This document shows positions 32,786 through 42,690 of a DNA stretch of 64,000 bases, in pieces (positions within the stretch are counted from its first letter, which is position 1; each line of letters begins with the position of its first letter). A program made the translations under genes and the position numbers. Source of the stretch: Oscheius tipulae (taxonomy: Eukaryota; Nematoda; Chromadorea; Rhabditida; Rhabditidae); NCBI GenBank assembly GCA_037178975.1, contig JASJZH010000005.1:2480001-2544000 (forward strand), in the 5' to 3' direction. Below the pieces are notes generated by a model. The model saw nothing but the letters and a program-made list of their open reading frames with translations. It did no database searches and was not told the origin of the DNA.

Positions 32786-34978
32786 CCTTTTTTAGATTGT
32801 GGAAATCCGCTGAAATACTGTTGTCTTAGGCCAATGCGAGGATATAAAAGAGTATGGAAACTTTTCGGAAATATAAAAATATTTCAAAGCTAGTACGAGA
32901 AGTATTCTCCAGAAGTACAGACGGCTTTACGACAGCAAAGACAACAAAACTGGTACTACTGAATAGTTCTATGAATCTTTTTTTGCAGAAATGATATTAC
33001 GTTTCGGGTTACTAATGACAGCGTAATATTTCAATAGTTTCCTGAAAGATTTCTTTGTTTGTTTGCCCGTAGCCACGAAACAAAAACAAAACAAAACAAA
33101 AAGCTCTACATTGCTGTTTTTCGAAATTAATGCCAACTAATTGAGTTGTATAACAACGACAATAAATTCTTTTGCAACCGACGAAAGATTTTAGAGAGAG
33201 TGAAGTAAACGGTATAGAAATAGAAACAGAAGGGCAAAGAGAGGGCGACAGAGAGACAGGGTGAAAAGAGGACCGAGAGGGTCGTTGATAGTGAAGGGAA
33301 AACACAATTTTGAACAGAATCTGAAACAAAAACTACTACTCGAACGGAGGGAAGCTCGAAAAGACAGCCGCTGACATTTGGTCTCAGCTCTCTCGTAAAC
33401 TTTTCGACGACGCGGGACAACAAAAACAGCGCATTCTCTATCGGCAAGGGCTTAGTTTTCGAGTAGCTGGAAGGGAAGAAAAGAAGCGGGAAAATGTTAT
33501 CGTGGTCAGATAAGGGTTTCTGTGACCACAAGGGGGCGGGAGCAGATAACAATAGAAGCCAGTGGGACAATAAGGTTAGTAAATAATGATTTTATGGAGG
33601 CTAATCGTGAGTAGAGGTCAAAAAAGATTTTGGAAAAACAATGTTTTATTGGCGAGCCTTATATAGGAGAAGAAGACTTATTTGATGAGTTAAATTATGA
33701 CGTTGTAACAAACCACAATACAAAGTTTTGCAAAGTTCGACGTTTTTCAGAAGCTTCCTATTCATCAAACAACAACGACTCATTGTTCGATCGGAATATC
33801 TGATCGAAAATAAGTAAATGGTCATGTTGCTCAAGCTTAGCAACACAGTATTGGATTAAGAGTCTTGGGCCTTATTATTCCAAATGGGTTTCACAGGAGT
33901 GCATGTTCCATATCTATACTCACTTTCCTGCCTAAAACATTATTTTTCAAGCTGCCGATGTATTGCAAAATTGTAGCTTTCGATTGGGGCTACAACTTTT
34001 GCAAAACAGAGTATGCCTAAAACTAGTGCTAGCTCCAAGCACAATTGAAAGAGAGAAAAAGAAGAGACGACTAAGCTGGGTATCTAACACCGACACACTA
34101 GAAATGGATCAATAGGTCCCGCCACGAACTGTTTTCATTTGGCTGTGAAAATTTTTTTTGACAGAACGACTTGGAAACAGTAGAATGTGTACTCGTCACT
34201 GCCGACATTATAGAAAATGTTTCATCAGAATGCTTTAGTCATTGAAATGCATTGGGTAGATGATATTCACATCGAAACGTATCAAGCTAGAAAATAATAA
34301 CGTACATGTAAAAAAAAGGACAAAGACCATTTCTGGGAATGTGCCTCCGCGACACGTTCCCCCGGACACTGTGCTGTAAAGCGTCGAAGAATGATTTATG
34401 ACGGCTGACCAATTATCGACTGTGAAACAGTTTTGCAAAACAATCATTTCCAAGACGCACTGCAATCCGAGATCAACTCTACGCTTTCCTCAATCAAGCA
34501 AACAAAAGTTCGCCTACTTTTAATGTTATCCTGAAACATGTGAAGACTTCTATTACTGAAACCCTGTCTATATCAATAAATGGACAAAGTCTCACCCGTA
34601 TCCCCTCGTCATGACATTAACCAACTCTCCTGTACCACCTCGACTGGACAAGTGATATTCGTTTCTGCGGGAGGAATGTGATCGAAAAAGTTACAGAGGA
34701 TAGTAGGAAAACGATATAACATGCACATATATCAGACAGCTTTTGGAAGGAACAAGTGGACGTAGCATCCATAAATATCTGCCTAAACTCTGGTCTACTA
34801 CTACTTTTCCTCGCTTTAGAGAGTCTAAATTATACGAAAAGAGGTTTGGTGACTACAGTCTAGGTTGAAAGCTGGCCGATGAAGCAAGAATGATCTAGCG
34901 GATGGTGTTCTAAAACAAGAGACATCTCTTCTGGGTCCCTGTCCTACTAGAAAAACATTGCGCATCTCATTTATTCCT
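32786..34978. promoter_or_regulatory. Kynureninase upstream region
   Basis: No gene was read with confidence here. It is conserved with 51,461-53,503. It holds a GC-richer block (33,340-33,570) with GATA sites (CAGATAAGG near 33506, CAGATAACA near 33543), also kept in the second copy near 52,000-52,045. A tract of GAGAGNGACAGAGAGACAGG type at 33,230-33,300 reads as a pyrimidine run on the coding strand. Likely kynureninase promoter. Confidence 0.4.
33963..34006. repeat. TTGTAG hairpin repeat
   Basis: TTGCAAAATTGTAGC pairs with GCTACAACTTTTGCAA about 13 nt later. Same family as the hairpins at 921, 6271, 9640, 18511, 23631 and 52454. Confidence 0.6.
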
Positions 34979-35080
34979 CTAGATTCTGTCTGTAGGATTG
35001 GTAGTGTTAGGCGTAGGCGACAGATTCTTGAAAACGGCGTCCAGCACGTGTAGAGATCCAGCGCGGTCCGTTCGAGCTGT
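34979..35080 (-). CDS. Orphan terminal coding exon, copy 1
   Basis: After acceptor TTTTTTTTTCCAG, the minus strand reads TARTDRAGSLHVLDAVFKNL then SPTPNTTNPTDRI and a stop, 33 codons starting in phase 0. The duplicate at 53504-53602 keeps the frame with a single in-frame 3-nt indel and a few substitutions, the pattern expected of protein-coding DNA. Upstream exons were not found; to the right lies the lectin cluster. It is probably the last exon of a gene broken by the rearrangement. Product unknown. Confidence 0.5.
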   Translation of the reverse strand, partial: TARTDRAGSLHVLDAVFKNLSPTPNTTNPTDRI

Positions 35081-35671
35081 CTGGAATTTTTTTTTAACTG
35101 TGGGAACGTACTAATCAAGGCGTGGAACTGCAATAGACAGGCAGGCAGATATCTTAGGCAAATGGTGAAACATTTGAAAAAGTGAAAACATGACCAAAGA
35201 ACTACTGCAGTGTTTGGTTGAAGCAAGCAATGAATCTTTCCTGTAGAGCAACTTTTTGGTTTCAGTTATCAAAGTTCCGTCGCTCTTGCTGACGATAATG
35301 TCACAATTTTTGTTTTGACAGAATATTTTGCCAGCAAGTTTTGGGGGGGGTTCGAAGTTCGAACCCTGTCCTTCGAGTCTACAACTGGTGTGGGACCCAT
35401 GATATTGATAACCGTTTTTTGGTTTTTGTTGTCCCCTATTCTCGATTGCTATAAAGTACTAACCGTTCATCAAGTTTAGCAAAACTGCGCACTGTTTGAG
35501 CAAAAACGCTTCGCTGTTAGATTTTATCCAACTGCGCTCGCCTCTTACACTGGTCTGCGGGCAGCACGAAAACTTGTGCCTAGCCCCGGAGCCAGAAGAA
35601 CTTGCAATTCTGGAACTTTGAAGCTCAGTCTGCTCACCAGGAAAGTGCCAACTCGAATGAGAATTTAACAG

Positions 35672-36182
35672 ATGTTACAAGGTGAATACCCAGCCCACTG
35701 CTTTCCTGGCAGCAGAACAGAGCTGCAACAAATTTGGTTGCAATTTGGTAGCCATTCAAAACGTGATTGAAAATGGCTGCGCGTCCGAAATCGCGACAGC
35801 GAGTACTTCAGCTACAAGTTTTTGGATCGGAGCTAACTATCTTATGGGCCCGCAGTGGTCGTGGACTACTGGAGCACCGTTGGATTTTATGATTTGGGCA
35901 CCAAGTCAGCCGAGTGATCCTAGTGGTTATCAGTGTGCTGCCATTAGAGAGCAAGATAACGGGTGGACGTGGTTTGGACCTTTGGGTTTTGAAAAATTAA
36001 CGTTCAAGAAAGAGCAATGCTATCCTCTGAAGCCGTCTGTGTGCCAAGTTGGCCCAAGCACGTCTCCTTCTCCGTCTCCAGCTCCGACGTGTGATAATAC
36101 ATGTCCTGGTGAAAAATGGAGAGCCAGCTGGGTAACTAAAAAGAAACAGGAAAGTGTTCCGTACCGAATAAGTTCAGATTGA
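35672..36182 (+). CDS. C-type lectin-domain protein (divergent member), first exon uncertain
   Basis: After TTTAACAG the reading frame CYKVNTQPTAFLAAEQSCNK continues through FWIGANYLMGPQWSWTT and YQCAAI to EQCYPLKPSVCQ, giving the four core CTLD cysteines plus the N-terminal CY. A Ser/Pro linker and a short cysteine-containing tail follow. The canonical Ca-site EPN and WND motifs are replaced. Its sister genes have an intron at TGGAC-GT. Here the equivalent segment (GTGGTT to TTCAAG) is open in frame, so it may be retained or spliced. No signal-peptide exon like those of its sisters is present immediately upstream. An ATG at 35399 opens a hydrophobic stretch but is only a guess. Either a partial gene or one with a diverged first exon. 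Confidence 0.65.
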
Positions 36183-36760
36183 ACTGAAAATGGGAATAGG
36201 GGGTCAATTGAAATGCGTTTTTTATAATCAATTAGGTCACACTGTACGCACTTTCCACTTTGAAGCGCAGTGCTCGTAGGAGTGAATCGGACAGATTTGA
36301 TCGGTCGGACAAAAACAAAAAATGGGATTGGGGGTCAGGTGACGCAAATTAATAAATTTGTGAAAAAGGTATTTCCAATTCTGTGTATCTTGTATATGAT
36401 TATGTTAGATTCCACCACCAATCTGTATGAAAAAAAGCCTGTCTTCTCGGGAACATGTACGCGCTTTCCATGCCAGCTTGAAAAACAAAGGATCAGCTTA
36501 CAATTAGTCATAACTGAAGGAGCAGTAGGTTACGTATCGAATAAAGCAATGTTAACAAAAGAAATATGTTTGATGTACGAGAATCACCTGTGCTATCAAC
36601 TAGAAAACATCAATCCACACCCACAATCTTTGTCTTTTTGGGTAATTTAATAAAAAGCGTAGGGAATTCACTCCCTTCCTAGCATCCTGTCAACATTTTC
36701 ATACGATCACACGATCTCTTCTGCTGATATGGGCAGTTTTTTTTCGAAAAGACTTTCCAC

Positions 36761-36767
36761 TGATAAG
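36761..36767 (+). promoter_or_regulatory. GATA site at lectin A promoter
   Basis: CACTGATAAGAG sits 25-31 bp upstream of the lectin ATG. TGATAAG is the binding site of ELT-2-type intestinal GATA factors in nematodes. The same site precedes the other lectins. Confidence 0.6.
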
Positions 36768-36791
36768 AGTTGCTCCATTCTCCATTCTTCC

Positions 36792-37391
36792 ATGTTACCG
36801 ACTGCTCTTCTCTTGGCATTTGCCTCGGTTGCTTGGGCAGCTTGCCCAATGGGGAGTATTTATGGAGAGAGCTTTAGCAAGTACGCTTCTTGCACTGCTC
36901 CATAGTCAATATCAAAATTGCAGATGCTACATGGTGAATACCGAACTCCTCAGTTTCCTGGTAGCTGAGCAAACGTGCAATAAGCTCGGCGGCAATCTGG
37001 TTGTCCTAGAAAATATGTTCGAAAATACCTACGTATCCAACTTCACGAGTACTACTGTTCAAGTCACAAGTTTTTGGATCGGAGCAAACTACCTAATGAA
37101 TCCGCAGTGGACATGGACTACTGGAGCACCTGTGACTTTTACAAATTGGGCACCAACCGAGCCAGCTGATCCCCCTTATCCTTATGAGTGTGCCGCCGCT
37201 AGAGAGCCGCTAAAGGGAGACACGTGGACGTAGTTCAGCAATTTTATCTCTGTAACTGAGGATTCAGAAAACACCATTGCAACATACAGAAAGCCTCTGT
37301 GTGTCAATTTGATCCGAACTCCTTCTCCGTGTCAGCAGAGCAGCAGCGTGTCATCTCGAAGGGAGTGCCAAAGGAAAAAGGATTGAACTGA
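36792..37391 (+). CDS. clec: Secreted C-type lectin A
   Basis: Three exons: 36792-36880, 36924-37229 and 37268-37391; 172 residues. The signal peptide MLPTALLLAFASVAWA is followed by ACP and a single CTLD: CY, AEQTC (core Cys 1), GGNLV, FWIGANYLMNPQWTWTTG, NWAPTEPADP, YECAAA (Cys 2), HHC (Cys 3) and ASVCQ (Cys 4). WIGAN is the family WIGL-type motif. EPA replaces the Ca-binding EPN, and no WND is seen, so classic mannose-type Ca-dependent binding is doubtful. AATAAA at 37412. Introns are 43 and 38 nt. Nematode clec genes are often intestinal and infection-responsive, which fits the GATA site. Exon 3 is near-identical to lectin B. Confidence 0.9.
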
Positions 37392-37446
37392 AGGAGATAT
37401 TCCACACACTGAATAAAGCTAAAACGTATTTGTCTTTCTTGGCAGG

Positions 37447-37637
37447 AATTTATAAAACAGTGCTGTTATACAAATTTGGAACATCTCCACTCCCCGGAAC
37501 CAGTCTCCTCCAGGAGGATTCCCCTCACTATCGCTTCTCTTGATAGGGAAACTCTCTCGAAAAGAGATTCCGCTGATAAGAGTTGCTCTTTTCATCCATG
37601 TTAGCGACAGAGAGCTGCTCTTATCAACAGAAGAGAT
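37447..37637. repeat. Lectin-cluster module, inverted at 41755-41945
   Basis: Contains GGAACCAGTCTCCTCC-AGGAGG, the CACTATCGCTT block and GCTGATAAGAG sites. It matches 41,755-41,945 in opposite orientation (coordinate sum 79,392). Other copies of the module are near 39,360, 40,050-40,130, 41,985 and 58,140. Confidence 0.75.
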
Positions 37638-37918
37638 TGTGCAAAAATGTTTCAGTGGTGAATAGAAGACAGGTTGTTTCACTTAAACGGTTGATAGGTT
37701 TCAAAATTTGTGGTTACGGAGAAATGGTTGGCATCACAAGAAAGGCCAAGCAAACAGTTATTTTTGAATCTTAACTTTATTCAACACGGATAAGCTCACT
37801 ACGCGTGTGTTTGTTAATTCCTCTTCCATTTTTTGAGAAGACGTTGTCCTGCTGGGAAGGCTGAGCTCCCATTGCTTCCAACAGAGCGGTTGTTGTCGTA
37901 TGATCTAGAATAATTTTG

Positions 37919-38190
37919 ATCAAGATACGCAGGTTTTTTTGCTGCGAAAACTTTTGAATTGGTGCAAACTACCTATTAAACCCACAAAAAGAACATGGAT
38001 AACTGGGGCGCCAGCGGATTTCACAAATTGGGTACCGAAACAACCAAGTGTTCCAAGTGTTTCATCATGTGTGCGGCAGTTAGTGCGCAATATAACACGT
38101 GGACGTATGTTGGAAAATACTTTTTCTTCGAAAAATCTTCTACAGAAAAGTGTACTGCTGTTCCCTGAAACCCTCTGGATGTCAGGTTAA
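37919..38190 (+). pseudogene. Decayed C-type lectin relic
   Basis: Recognisable pieces of CTLD exon 2 (FELVQTTY for the WIGANYL region, ITGAPADFTNWVPKQPS, then ATAACACGTGGACGT at the exon 2 donor) are spread over more than one frame, with deletions. The signal exon is missing. Confidence 0.7.
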
Positions 38191-38214
38191 ACAATAAATC
38201 TGGTTTCAGCTACA

Positions 38215-38450
38215 GAGAGACGGTTTATCAATGTGACGAAAAATTTTTGGATCGGAGCAACTACCTAATGAATCTTAATGATTGGACTACCTAATGACCG
38301 ACTACTGGAGAACCTGTAATTTATACAAACACGAGACGCTGCCGCTAAAGAAGCTAAAGAGAAAGACTATCAATGAAGTAGCTCTGTAATTTTATATCTT
38401 AAACCTACAATTTGAAAACAGTAGCATCTGTATGTCAAATTGATTCCAAT
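38215..38450 (+). pseudogene. Second decayed C-type lectin relic
   Basis: TTTTTGGATCGGAGCAACTAC (degraded WIGANY), CTACTGGAGAACCTG and the SVCQ coding end (GCATCTGTATGTCAA) survive with stops and deletions between them. A relic of exons 2-3, directly upstream of lectin D. Confidence 0.65.
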
Positions 38451-38499
38451 GATAAGAGTCGAAAAGACTTTCCACTGATAGGAGTTGCTTCATTCTTCC

Positions 38500-39093
38500 A
38501 TGTTACCGACGGCTCTTCTCTTGGCATTTGCCTCGGCTGCTTGGGCATTTTGTCCACAGGGGACTACCTATGGACCCAGCTTTGGGAAGTACGTTTCTCG
38601 CGCTTCATATTTAATAGCAATATTGCAGATGCTACAAGGTAAATACAGAACTCCTCAGTTTCCTGGCAGCTGAGCAAAATTATAATAACCTTGGCGGCAA
38701 TCTGGTTGTCATACAAAACATGTACGAAAATAACTACGTGTACTACCTTGCGAATTCTACTGTTCAAGTCACAAGTTTTTGGATCGGAGCAAACTACCTA
38801 ATGAATCCGCAGTGGACATGGACTACTGGAGCACCTGTTGTTCCAAACTGGGCACAAAACCAGCCAATCGATCCCAGTGCATATGAGTGTGCTGCCGTTA
38901 AAGAAGAGTACCAATGGACGTAGTTCAGTAGTTTTATATCTGAAACCGACAATTAAGAAAAGAGCAGTGCAATACACAGAGAGCATCTGTATGTCAAATT
39001 GATCTGATCTCATATCCGTCTACAGCTTCGACGGGCAATGGTACATGTCCTGGTGATTTTGGCCAAACTGCCAAATACGAGAAACATTTTTAG
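38500..39093 (+). CDS. clec: C-type lectin D, core cysteine lost
   Basis: Exons 38500-38588, 38629-38919 and 38958-39093 give 171 residues with an intact frame. Signal peptide MLPTALLLAFASAAWA; then CYKVNTELLSFLAAEQ, WIGANYLMNPQWTWTTG, YECAAV, KEQC and ASVCQ. The first core CTLD cysteine (AEQTC in A, AEQRC or AEQSC in B and C) is NY here, so the Cys1-Cys4 disulfide cannot form. The acceptor of exon 3 is a weak TTAAG. Either a diverged gene or a recent pseudogene. Upstream GATA sites are TGATAAG at 38450 and a variant TGATAGG at 38477. Confidence 0.7.
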
Positions 39094-39573
39094 AAAATCC
39101 TGTGTGCAGTAATGGATATACATTTTATCTTGGGACCTGCAAGTGCTACAAGGTGGGATTATAAAACAGCTTGATGATATCTTGTTAAGAATTTCGGTCC
39201 TCAGTCTTCTGGGCAGCAGCTTGTCATCTCGAAAAATGAGGGAGTGAGAAACAAAGAAGCAGTGAATTGAAGGATTCAACATACCGAATAATGCTAAAAA
39301 TGTGTTTGACTTCTGGAAATATCTTGTCAAGATTATTCCTGTCCAAAATGTTGCTGCTATTTTACGTAAAAAGTGTACAAATTTGGAACATCCATACTCC
39401 TCGGAGCCAGTCTCCTCCAGGAGACAACCCACACTACTGAATCAATCTCTGTCTACCTATCTCTTTGTCTCCTGTTTGGTCTGTGCCGTGTTTTCCCTTT
39501 CTCTAAAGTCTGTCGTCGACGGCAACAGGATTCATCGTCTCTTTCTGTTCTCCGTGCTAAATAAAGTTAAGAT

Positions 39574-40160
39574 TCAAACATAACTGTGTTTGCTTGGCCT
39601 TTCTTGTGATGCCAACCATTTCTCCGTAACGACAAACTTTGAAACATATCAATCGTTTGGGTGAAATAACCTGTCTTCTCCGTAAGGGCACCCCTCTCTC
39701 TTGGAAGACCTGATAAGGATTGTTTTATTCACCACTGGAACACTTTTGCACAATCTCTTCTGCAGATAAGAGTAGCTCTCTCGAAAAGTCTTTCCACCGA
39801 AAAGAGTCGAAAAGACTTTCCACTGAAAAGAGTTGCTCTCTTCTTCCATATTACCGACTGCTCTTCTGTTGGCATTTGCCTCGGTTGCTTGGGCAGCTTG
39901 CCCAGCTGGGACTATCGATGGAGCCGGCTTTAACAAGTACGCTTCTTGCACTGCTCCATAGTCAATATCAAAATTGCAGATGCTACATGGTGAATACCGA
40001 ACTCATACCGAAAAGAAATTCCGATAAGAGTTGCTCTTATCAGCGGAATAAAGCGATAGTGAGGGGAATCCTCCTGGAGGAGACTGGTTCCGAGGAATGG
40101 GGATGTTCCAATTTTGTACACTTTTATGTAAGATAACAGCAACATTTTGGACAGGGATAA
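39574..40160 (+). repeat. Inverted repeat 1, left arm
   Basis: 587-bp arm, near-identical to the reverse complement of 41945-42531 (coordinate sum 82,105). It carries a truncated lectin start and clustered GATA sites. The 1.8-kb spacer holds lectin B on the minus strand. Confidence 0.9.
39850..40008 (+). pseudogene. Truncated lectin (signal exon only, start codon lost)
   Basis: The signal-peptide exon matches lectin A, but the initiation codon reads ATA instead of ATG. The exon-intron junction and the first 11 codons of exon 2 (CYMVNTEL) are kept, then the sequence jumps to promoter-module DNA. The mirror copy in the right arm has the same defects, so the damage predates the inversion. Confidence 0.75.
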
Positions 40161-40212
40161 ACTAAAGAAGTCAAACACGTTTTAGCTTTATTCGGTGTGT
40201 GGAATATCTCCT

Positions 40213-40817
40213 TCAGTTCAATCCTTTTTCATTTGGCACTCCCTTCGAGATGACACGCTGCTGCTTTGCTGACACGGAGAAGGAGTTCGGATCAAATTGA
40301 CACACAGAGGCTTTCTGTATGTTGCAATGGTGTTTTCTGAATCCTCAGTTACAGAGATAAAATTGCTGAACTACGTCCACGTGTCTCCCTTTAGCGGCTC
40401 TCTAGCGGCGGCACACTCATAAGGATAAGGGGGATCAGCTGGCTCGGTTGGTGCCCAGTTTGTAAAAATCACAGGTGCTCCAGTAGTCCATGTCCACTGC
40501 GGATTCATTAGGTAGTTTGCTCCGATCCAAAAACTTGTGACTTGAACAGTAGTACTCGTGAAGTTGGATACGTATGCATTTTCGAACATATTTTCTAGGA
40601 CAACCAGATTGCCGCCGAGGCTGTTACACCTTTGCTCAGCTACCAGGAAACTGAGAAGCTCGGTGTTCACCTTGTAACACCTGCAATTTTAGTTTTGACT
40701 ATGAAGCAGTGCAAGAACCTACTTGGTAGAGCCGCTTGTATAGGGTGGGCTCCATCCCTGTGGGCAAGCTGCCCAAGCAGCCGAGGCAAATGCCAAGAGA
40801 AGAGCCGTCAGTAACAT
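40213..40817 (-). CDS. clec: Secreted C-type lectin B
   Basis: Minus-strand exons 40817-40723, 40680-40375 and 40336-40213; 174 residues. Signal peptide MLLTALLLAFASAAWA, then ACPQGWSPPYTS and a CTLD with AEQRC, WIGANYLMNPQWTWTTG, YECAAA, HHC and ASVCQ. Exon 1, intron 1 and the promoter are identical or almost identical to lectin C (57.4 kb). Exon 3 and the 3' UTR match lectin A instead, so the gene is a mosaic. It lies in the spacer of inverted repeat 1, opposite in strand to its sisters. Introns are 42 and 38 nt. Confidence 0.88.
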
Positions 40818-40834
40818 GGAAGAATGAAGCAACT

Positions 40835-40901
40835 CTTATCAGGGAAAAGTCTTTTCGACTTTTATCAGTGGAAAGACTTTTCGAGAGAGCTACTCTTATC
40901 A
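40835..40901 (-). promoter_or_regulatory. GATA site cluster upstream of lectin B
   Basis: CTTATCA at 40835 and 40895 and TTTATCA near 40861, the mirror of the three sites before lectin C. All are within 85 bp of the ATG. Confidence 0.6.
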
Positions 40902-40999
40902 ACAGAAGAGATTGTGCAAAAGTGTTTCAGTGTTGAATAAAACAATCCTTATCAACAATGCTTACAGTGGTGATTGAAACAATCTTTATCAGCTCTTTC

Positions 41000-41744
41000 C
41001 AAGAGAGAGCTGCACCAAACAACAGAAATGACTATGGGGAGGGGTCTGGAAAAGGCAGGTTGTTACACTTAAACGATTGATAGTTTCAAAGTTTGTGGTT
41101 ATGGAGAAATGCTCCATGGTTGACATCACAAAAAGGCCAACCAGACATAAATCTTAGTCTCTGTCCCTCTGTTTCGCTGTCTGGACTGTTTTCTTCCCTT
41201 TATAGCCTGTCGTCGGTAGCGGAATTCAGAATAACAGAATTAAAAAATAGCAGAATTCTAAAGTCAAAAGCGTACTTTTTGCCCTCAGGCGTGCAAATAG
41301 TTGTGGAGGTTACGCGTCCAAAAATACGGTATCAAAAGGTACTTTCTACATGTCCTAAACCGATTGGAAAGCTGCAACCAGTCTGACTTTCAAAATGTAG
41401 CCTTTATGTTTCTCGTATACATTTTACGGTGAACTAGTCTTCATTGTACTCTCGTTTCTACATTTCCTAAACCGACTGGAAAGTTGCTGTTTCACTGTCT
41501 GGACTGTTTTCTTCCCTCTCTCTATAGCCTGTCGTGGTAGCAACAGAATTCATCGTCCATTTTCTGAGTTGTTGTCAATCCAGTTAGTTGGCGTCAATTT
41601 AAAACCAACAATTTATAGCTTTTTGTTTTGCTTTTGTTTCGTGGCCACGGACAAACAATCATTCAACCCATCATCGATGACTCTGGATAGGAGATGAATC
41701 TAGTATTGGGTTGGCATATAAGTCTTTTCGCTTTTTGTAAACAT
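41000..41744. other. Spacer DNA with repeated pyrimidine module, no gene
   Basis: Two diverged copies of a module (41,157-41,225 and 41,487-41,560: CTGTCTGGACTGTTTTC, TTCCCT, AGCCTGTCGT) resemble 39,475-39,545. No open frame with coding character. Confidence 0.5.
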
Positions 41745-41944
41745 GTTCTTTGTCTTCTCTTCTGTTGATAAGAGTAGCTCTCTGTCGTTAACATGGATGA
41801 AAAGAGCAACTCTTATCAGCGGAATCTCTTTTCGAGAGAGTTTCCCTATCAAGAGAAGCGATAGTGAGGGGAATCCTCCTGGAGGAGACTGGTTCCGGGG
41901 AGTGGAGATGTTCCAAATTTGTATAACAGCACTGTTTTATACAT

Positions 41945-42531
41945 TTATCCCTGTCCAAAATGTTGCTGTTATCTTACATAAAAGTGTACAAAATTGGAAC
42001 ATCCCCATTCCTCGGAACCAGTCTCCTCCAGGAGGATTCCCCTCACTATCGCTTTATTCCGCTGATAAGAGCAACTCTTATCGGAATTTCTTTTCGGTAT
42101 GAGTTCGGTATTCACCATGTAGCATCTGCAATTTTGATATTGACTATGGAGCAGTGCAAGAAGCGTACTTGTTAAAGCCGGCTCCATCGATAGTCCCAGC
42201 TGGGCAAGCTGCCCAAGCAACCGAGGCAAATGCCAACAGAAGAGCAGTCGGTAATATGGAAGAAGAGAGCAACTCTTTTCAGTGGAAAGTCTTTTCGACT
42301 CTTTTCGGTGGAAAGACTTTTCGAGAGAGCTACTCTTATCTGCAGAAGAGATTGTGCAAAAGTGTTCCAGTGGTGAATAAAACAATCCTTATCAGGTCTT
42401 CCAAGAGAGAGGGGTGCCCTTACGGAGAAGACAGGTTATTTCACCCAAACGATTGATATGTTTCAAAGTTTGTCGTTACGGAGAAATGGTTGGCATCACA
42501 AGAAAGGCCAAGCAAACACAGTTATACTTGA
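41945..42531 (-). repeat. Inverted repeat 1, right arm
   Basis: Reverse complement of 39574-40160, including the same truncated lectin start (minus strand, 42255-42097). Outer boundary at 42,531. Confidence 0.9.
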
Positions 42532-42586
42532 ATCGTTGTTTCTGTCGCTCTGTTTTTTCGTCTGGACCGTTTTCTTCCCTCGCGAA

Positions 42587-42652
42587 AATATTTATGAATT
42601 TTATTGTTAGAAGTTCTGGTAACGTCCAGAATAATGTAGGCTCCACCAAACT
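42587..42652. repeat. Short segment shared with 61000-61064
   Basis: TATTTATGAA, then AAGTTCTGGTAACGT, CAGAAT and CCACCAAAC align to 61,000-61,064. Similarity stops at about 42,652, which helps place the 5' end of the retrotransposon. Confidence 0.5.
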
Positions 42653-42690
42653 GTGATAACTGATTAATCTTTGTTCTGTTTCCATCAATT

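Noticed and set aside
33127-33570. Minus-strand open frame upstream of kynureninase
   Set aside because: Low-complexity Ser/Leu/Phe reading of a GA-rich repeat tract. The copy at 51.7-52.1 kb does not keep the frame.
35340-35400. Possible tRNA T-arm (GTTCGAAGTTCGAACCC)
   Set aside because: No acceptor, D or anticodon arm could be folded around it. It is a short palindrome next to a G run.
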